A DNA stretch of 64,000 nucleotides from an uncultured Psychrobacillus sp. (GTDB lineage Bacteria; Bacillota; Bacilli; Bacillales_A; Planococcaceae): assembly GCA_934234185.1 (NCBI GenBank), contig CAKQHO010000003.1, positions 1 through 64,000 on the forward strand. The letters are read 5' to 3'. The position numbers were made by a program, and so were the translations under genes. Below are positions 61,333 through 64,000 of the stretch, piece by piece. Every line of letters begins with the position of its first letter. Within the stretch, counting starts at the first letter, position 1. Under the pieces are notes generated by a model that had not been told where the DNA came from, made no database searches, and was given only the letters and a program-made list of their open reading frames with translations.

Positions 61333-61661
61333 TTGGTTACCTCCTACTTTTTTATTTATATGAAAGTGGATTTTAAAGAATTTGAATGGGAGACTTGACT
61401 ATCCCAACGAGTAGTAGCATAATAGGATTCCATATGGGGTGATTTATATACTTCAACTGAACTTGGGGTGTTTATATTTGCTATTATAGTAACTTTGTAG
61501 GGAATACTCGCGTCTAATCTAGATAAACGCATGAATATACTATCTAAAGTATACACTAATTTACGACACTCTGCACTTCTGCTGATGTTTAGTCACAGAC
61601 TTATTGATAAAAATAGATCGTTATTATAGAAGAAAATAAAACAAATGAGGTGTAAAAGAAA
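61333..61661. other. divergent intergenic region between mrpA and the UspA gene
   Basis: This must hold the mrp and UspA-gene promoters. I could not define either with confidence. A TATACT hexamer on the minus strand near 61546-61551 lacks a good -35 partner. There is a frame on the minus strand from 61556 to 61356 without a ribosome binding site, which I do not accept as a gene. A long mrp leader is possible. Confidence 0.4.
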
Positions 61662-62345
61662 GTGAAACACGCAAAGGGAAGGATGGACGAAAGTATACTA
61701 GTATGTGTATACTACGGACCAAATGGAGAGAGATTGATTAGAAGAGGGCACAAAATGGCAAGTATGCTTGATTGTCCATTATATATTCTAACAGTGGATT
61801 CTCTTCCATACGATGCTTTTGATGCTGAAAAATCTGGGTATATCGAACAATGGAAAGCCTTAGCCGATGAGTTAGAAATAGAAGAGTTCATTATAAAAGA
61901 TAATGAGAAGCGACCTTCACCAAAGGTAATTAAAGAAGTTGCACATCAACTTAACATTACTCAAATCATCATTGGACAAACTGCTCAAAGCAGATGGGAA
62001 GAAATCACAAAAGGCTCTTTTATGAATGTACTTCTAAAAGAAATTCCTTTCGTGGATTTCCACGTTGTATCTGTTGAGCGTGCTGTAAAAGATGAAATAG
62101 ATGGTATCTTTGAAAAAGGGGTAAGAGCATACCTTGTTACAGAAGGAGATACTTACAAAATTTCTTTTACATGTTCAAAAAATATGTACCAAGAAGGAAT
62201 CTTCTTCAAGGAAATAGGAACAGATTTTGACAATGGGATTTTTAAGTTTATGTATAACAACAAAATGCACCAGGTTCATATACAAGACAATCTAGTAACA
62301 GATCCATCGCAAATTCCTGGTGAATGTAAGCTGAAAGCACAATAA
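61662..62345 (+). CDS. UspA-domain protein resembling the KdpD sensor region
   Basis: A 227-residue soluble protein. Residues 7-140 form a universal stress protein domain of the KdpD type: ESILVCVYYGPNGERLIRRGHKMA, then TQIIIGQTAQSRWEEITKGSFMNVLL. A C-terminal 85 residues (EKGVRAYLVTEGDTYKISFTC onward) are of unknown fold. In staphylococcal KdpD this domain binds c-di-AMP, so a ligand-sensing role in ion homeostasis is conceivable, but I see no kinase or output domain. The start is the GTG at 61662, nine bases after GAGGTG. It is divergent from mrpA. Confidence 0.7.
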   Translation: MKHAKGRMDESILVCVYYGPNGERLIRRGHKMASMLDCPLYILTVDSLPYDAFDAEKSGYIEQWKALADELEIEEFIIKDNEKRPSPKVIKEVAHQLNITQIIIGQTAQSRWEEITKGSFMNVLLKEIPFVDFHVVSVERAVKDEIDGIFEKGVRAYLVTEGDTYKISFTCSKNMYQEGIFFKEIGTDFDNGIFKFMYNNKMHQVHIQDNLVTDPSQIPGECKLKAQ

Positions 62346-62363
62346 TTGAAAAAGGCAAATTTT

Positions 62364-62394
62364 AAAGAGGATACTCATTGATGATATCCTCTTT
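62364..62394. terminator. terminator between the UspA gene and the MFS gene
   Basis: Perfect ten-base arms AAAGAGGATA and TATCCTCTTT with an eleven-base loop, then T on the plus strand. It ends the UspA-gene transcript; the minus side (MFS gene) is weaker. Confidence 0.85.
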
Positions 62395-62397
62395 TTT

Positions 62398-63609
62398 TTA
62401 TTTCCTAAAAGATTTGTTATCCTTTGGAAGCCAAAAAGCAACCAATCCTAGTAATGGTAAATATGAAATAACCATCATTGTATGTAACACGCCAATAACA
62501 TCCATCAGTCTCCCAATGATTACTCCACCAATTGCTCCCATGCCAAAAGCAAAGCCTACCGTTAATCCCGCCATTGTCCCAATTTTGTCTGGAAAGAGCT
62601 CTTGGGCATATATTACAGTCACTGAAAAACTTAACATGATGAAAAACCCAAGGATTATTAAAAGAATAACAACAAGCCATATGGAAACATACGGGAGGAT
62701 AATAGCTAAGGGAATTGGCACCACAACCGAAAGCAAAATCACACTTTTCCTACCAATTCTATCTGCAAGCGGTCCACCAAAAAACGTTCCGACAGCGCCT
62801 AATGCTAGAAAAATAAACACCAATTGTTGCCCTTGCTTAATACTAAAATGATAGTTTTCTATTAAGTAAAATGCATAAAAGCTAGTCATATTAGTTACGT
62901 AAAAGGATCGTACAAATATAATAGCCATCAACAAACCAAGTGCAATACCTAACTGTTTTTTTGTCAGGTTGGGCAAAGACGATACCATCACTTTTTTCTT
63001 TTGTTTAAACGAGACAGACTGTAGATGCTTGGAATACCATAAAGAAATTTTTGATAATACAAAAATACCGATGGCTGCTACAATCAGAAATAAAGCTGCA
63101 CCCTTTTGTCCCAGTGGCACAAGAACAAAGGCACTTATTAACGGTGCTAGTGCTTGCCCCGAGTTCCCCCCTACCTGATAAATAGATTGAGATAGACCTC
63201 TTTTATTTCCCGCTGCCATAAAAGAAACCCGAGAGCCTTCAGGATGAAATATTGCTGAGCCAAATCCTAGCAGCATTACGGAAACTAGTATCATCCAGTA
63301 CTCTGGAGCCAAGGCTAGACCAAGCATGCCTAAAAAAGAGCTAAACATGCCCAGCGGCAACGCAAACGGCATTGGCTTTTTATCACTAATAAACCCAACT
63401 GCTGGTTGTAGTAAAGATGCCACTATATTTAAAGAAAAAGAAATAAGACCAAGCTGCGTATAACTTAAACCCAGCTCCTTTGAAAAAATCGGAAACATAG
63501 CAGGGATAACCGATTGAAGCGTATCATTGAATAAATGACATATCCCAATTGCCACCATTACTGGATAGACTGGAGTATTTGTAATTTCTGAACCCTTAGC
63601 CGCTGTCAT
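62398..63609 (-). CDS. MFS transporter, fosmidomycin-resistance-like (YfnC/Fsr type)
   Basis: A 12-helix major facilitator of about 403 residues. ICHLFNDTLQSVIPAMFPIF at the N terminus and GFGSAIFHPEGSRVSFMA are the marks of the Fsr/YfnC group, with GGPLADRIGRKSVIL as the second MFS signature. It may export fosmidomycin-like or other small compounds; the real substrate is unknown. The start is uncertain. I use the ATG at 63609, but GTG at 63618 is also possible, and neither has a strong ribosome binding site. Confidence 0.82.
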   Translation of the reverse strand: MTAAKGSEITNTPVYPVMVAIGICHLFNDTLQSVIPAMFPIFSKELGLSYTQLGLISFSLNIVASLLQPAVGFISDKKPMPFALPLGMFSSFLGMLGLALAPEYWMILVSVMLLGFGSAIFHPEGSRVSFMAAGNKRGLSQSIYQVGGNSGQALAPLISAFVLVPLGQKGAALFLIVAAIGIFVLSKISLWYSKHLQSVSFKQKKKVMVSSLPNLTKKQLGIALGLLMAIIFVRSFYVTNMTSFYAFYLIENYHFSIKQGQQLVFIFLALGAVGTFFGGPLADRIGRKSVILLSVVVPIPLAIILPYVSIWLVVILLIILGFFIMLSFSVTVIYAQELFPDKIGTMAGLTVGFAFGMGAIGGVIIGRLMDVIGVLHTMMVISYLPLLGLVAFWLPKDNKSFRK

Positions 63610-63819
63610 GAAGTCCACGTTCTTTCTACCGTAAATTATCGAACTAGTATAACTCACCTTAAATTATTTTGCGCAAGAAGTGTGGGATGAGATATCTTTT
63701 TTATTTGAATTCCCCCGAAAACACATTTTTATTAATCCCCAAAATATCCCTTTACATAGTTATAATTCATTTGGAAATAATAGTGTCCATATAGTTTCAA
63801 AAAGGAGTCTTGATGTTAA

Positions 63820-64000
63820 ATGGGTTTTCTTACAGAAGAAATAAACTTTTGGGAAATGATTTTTAGAACTACTATCTCCTTTGCTGTACTTCTCTTTTTA
63901 GCAAGATTAATGGGGAAGAAGCAGGTTAGCCAATTAACCTTCTTCCATTACGCCACTGGAATTACTATAGGCTCTATCGCATCTGAAATAGCATCTCAAA
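63820..64000 (+). CDS. DUF421 family membrane protein (YetF-like), 5' part only
   Basis: The first 60 codons of a gene that runs off the right edge. The product begins MGFLTEEINFWEMIFRTTIS, then a hydrophobic helix FAVLLFLARLMGKKQVSQLTF, and YATGITIGSIASEIA. The GKKQ-SQLTFF-Y--GI-IGSIA pattern is that of DUF421 (YetF/YcaP) proteins, linked to sporulation or membrane quality in Bacillus without a defined function. The ATG at 63820 follows AAGGAG by twelve bases, slightly long, and an in-frame stop just upstream excludes an earlier start. Confidence 0.8.
   Translation, partial: MGFLTEEINFWEMIFRTTISFAVLLFLARLMGKKQVSQLTFFHYATGITIGSIASEIASQ

Noticed and set aside
61356..61556. 66-residue frame on the minus strand upstream of mrpA
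   Set aside because: No ribosome binding site before its GTG or its internal ATG, an irregular composition and no recognisable pattern; it lies in the presumed mrp leader.
1..64000. CRISPR arrays, tRNA/rRNA genes, insertion sequences, prophage
   Set aside because: No repeat-spacer pattern, no tRNA- or rRNA-like sequence, no transposase or integrase frame and no terminal inverted repeats were seen anywhere in the window.

Overview
The window is a 64 kb stretch of ordinary chromosome from a low-GC, Gram-positive, endospore-lineage bacterium of the Bacillales. The evidence is strong AGGAGG-type ribosome binding sites with frequent TTG and GTG starts, an intact seven-gene mrp operon, a yuaF-floT pair behind a SigW promoter, a sigV/rsiV pair, a YteA/DksA-like protein and a yclNOPQ operon. 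The gene set looks like a Planococcaceae-type relative of Bacillus (Psychrobacillus, Lysinibacillus or Sporosarcina style); that placement is inference. I see no rRNA, tRNA, CRISPR array, insertion sequence or prophage. Most transcription units end in clear intrinsic terminators.

Layout. 0-9 kb: a DUF4288 protein, a heterodimeric multidrug-type ABC exporter behind a promoter with a built-in palindromic operator, a Rieske-fused flavin oxidoreductase, a DUF2500 protein, an AGCS amino-acid/Na+ symporter and the manganese pyrophosphatase PpaC. 9-18 kb: a GNAT fusion protein; a P-loop kinase / CoA-transferase / 3-methyladenine glycosylase cluster; a NiaP-type niacin transporter with a NiaR-like operator, divergent from thrC-thrB; a ZIP metal transporter; a family-4-like uracil-DNA glycosylase that seems to have lost its Fe-S ligands; and a PAP2 phosphatase. 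18-23 kb: a Fur-controlled siderophore uptake operon yclNOPQ. 23-32 kb: a Met-rich lipoprotein, a POT peptide transporter, a homodimeric ABC exporter, HflX, a VOC protein, an acyl-CoA synthetase and a METTL25-like methyltransferase.

32-43 kb: a MacB-type ABC transporter divergent from an autoregulated sigV-rsiV-like pair (lysozyme/envelope stress), a PCYCGC lipoprotein with fumarase, an HD-GYP protein, flotillin FloT with the NfeD protein YuaF, and a DUF47-Pit phosphate transport pair. 43-54 kb: a Qnr-sized pentapeptide protein, an MMPL transporter, an mhqD hydrolase behind an MhqR-type operator, several poorly known small proteins, a previously unlisted 30-residue membrane peptide gene, a frameshifted DinB gene, a ferredoxin/flavodoxin-NADP reductase, a DCC thiol protein, a DksA-like protein, a YfbR-like HD protein and a GntR regulator. 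54-64 kb: BrnQ, the mrpABCDEFG Na+/H+ antiporter operon, a divergent KdpD-like UspA protein, an MFS exporter and the start of a DUF421 protein.

The common theme is envelope, metal and ion homeostasis plus stress response, under several recognisable regulons (Fur, NiaR, MhqR, SigW, SigV). No obviously new defence or biosynthetic system is present. The most notable items are the tiny membrane ORF at 49122-49214, the DinB frameshift next to it, the Cys-less uracil-DNA glycosylase, and the KdpD-type UspA protein facing the mrp operon.
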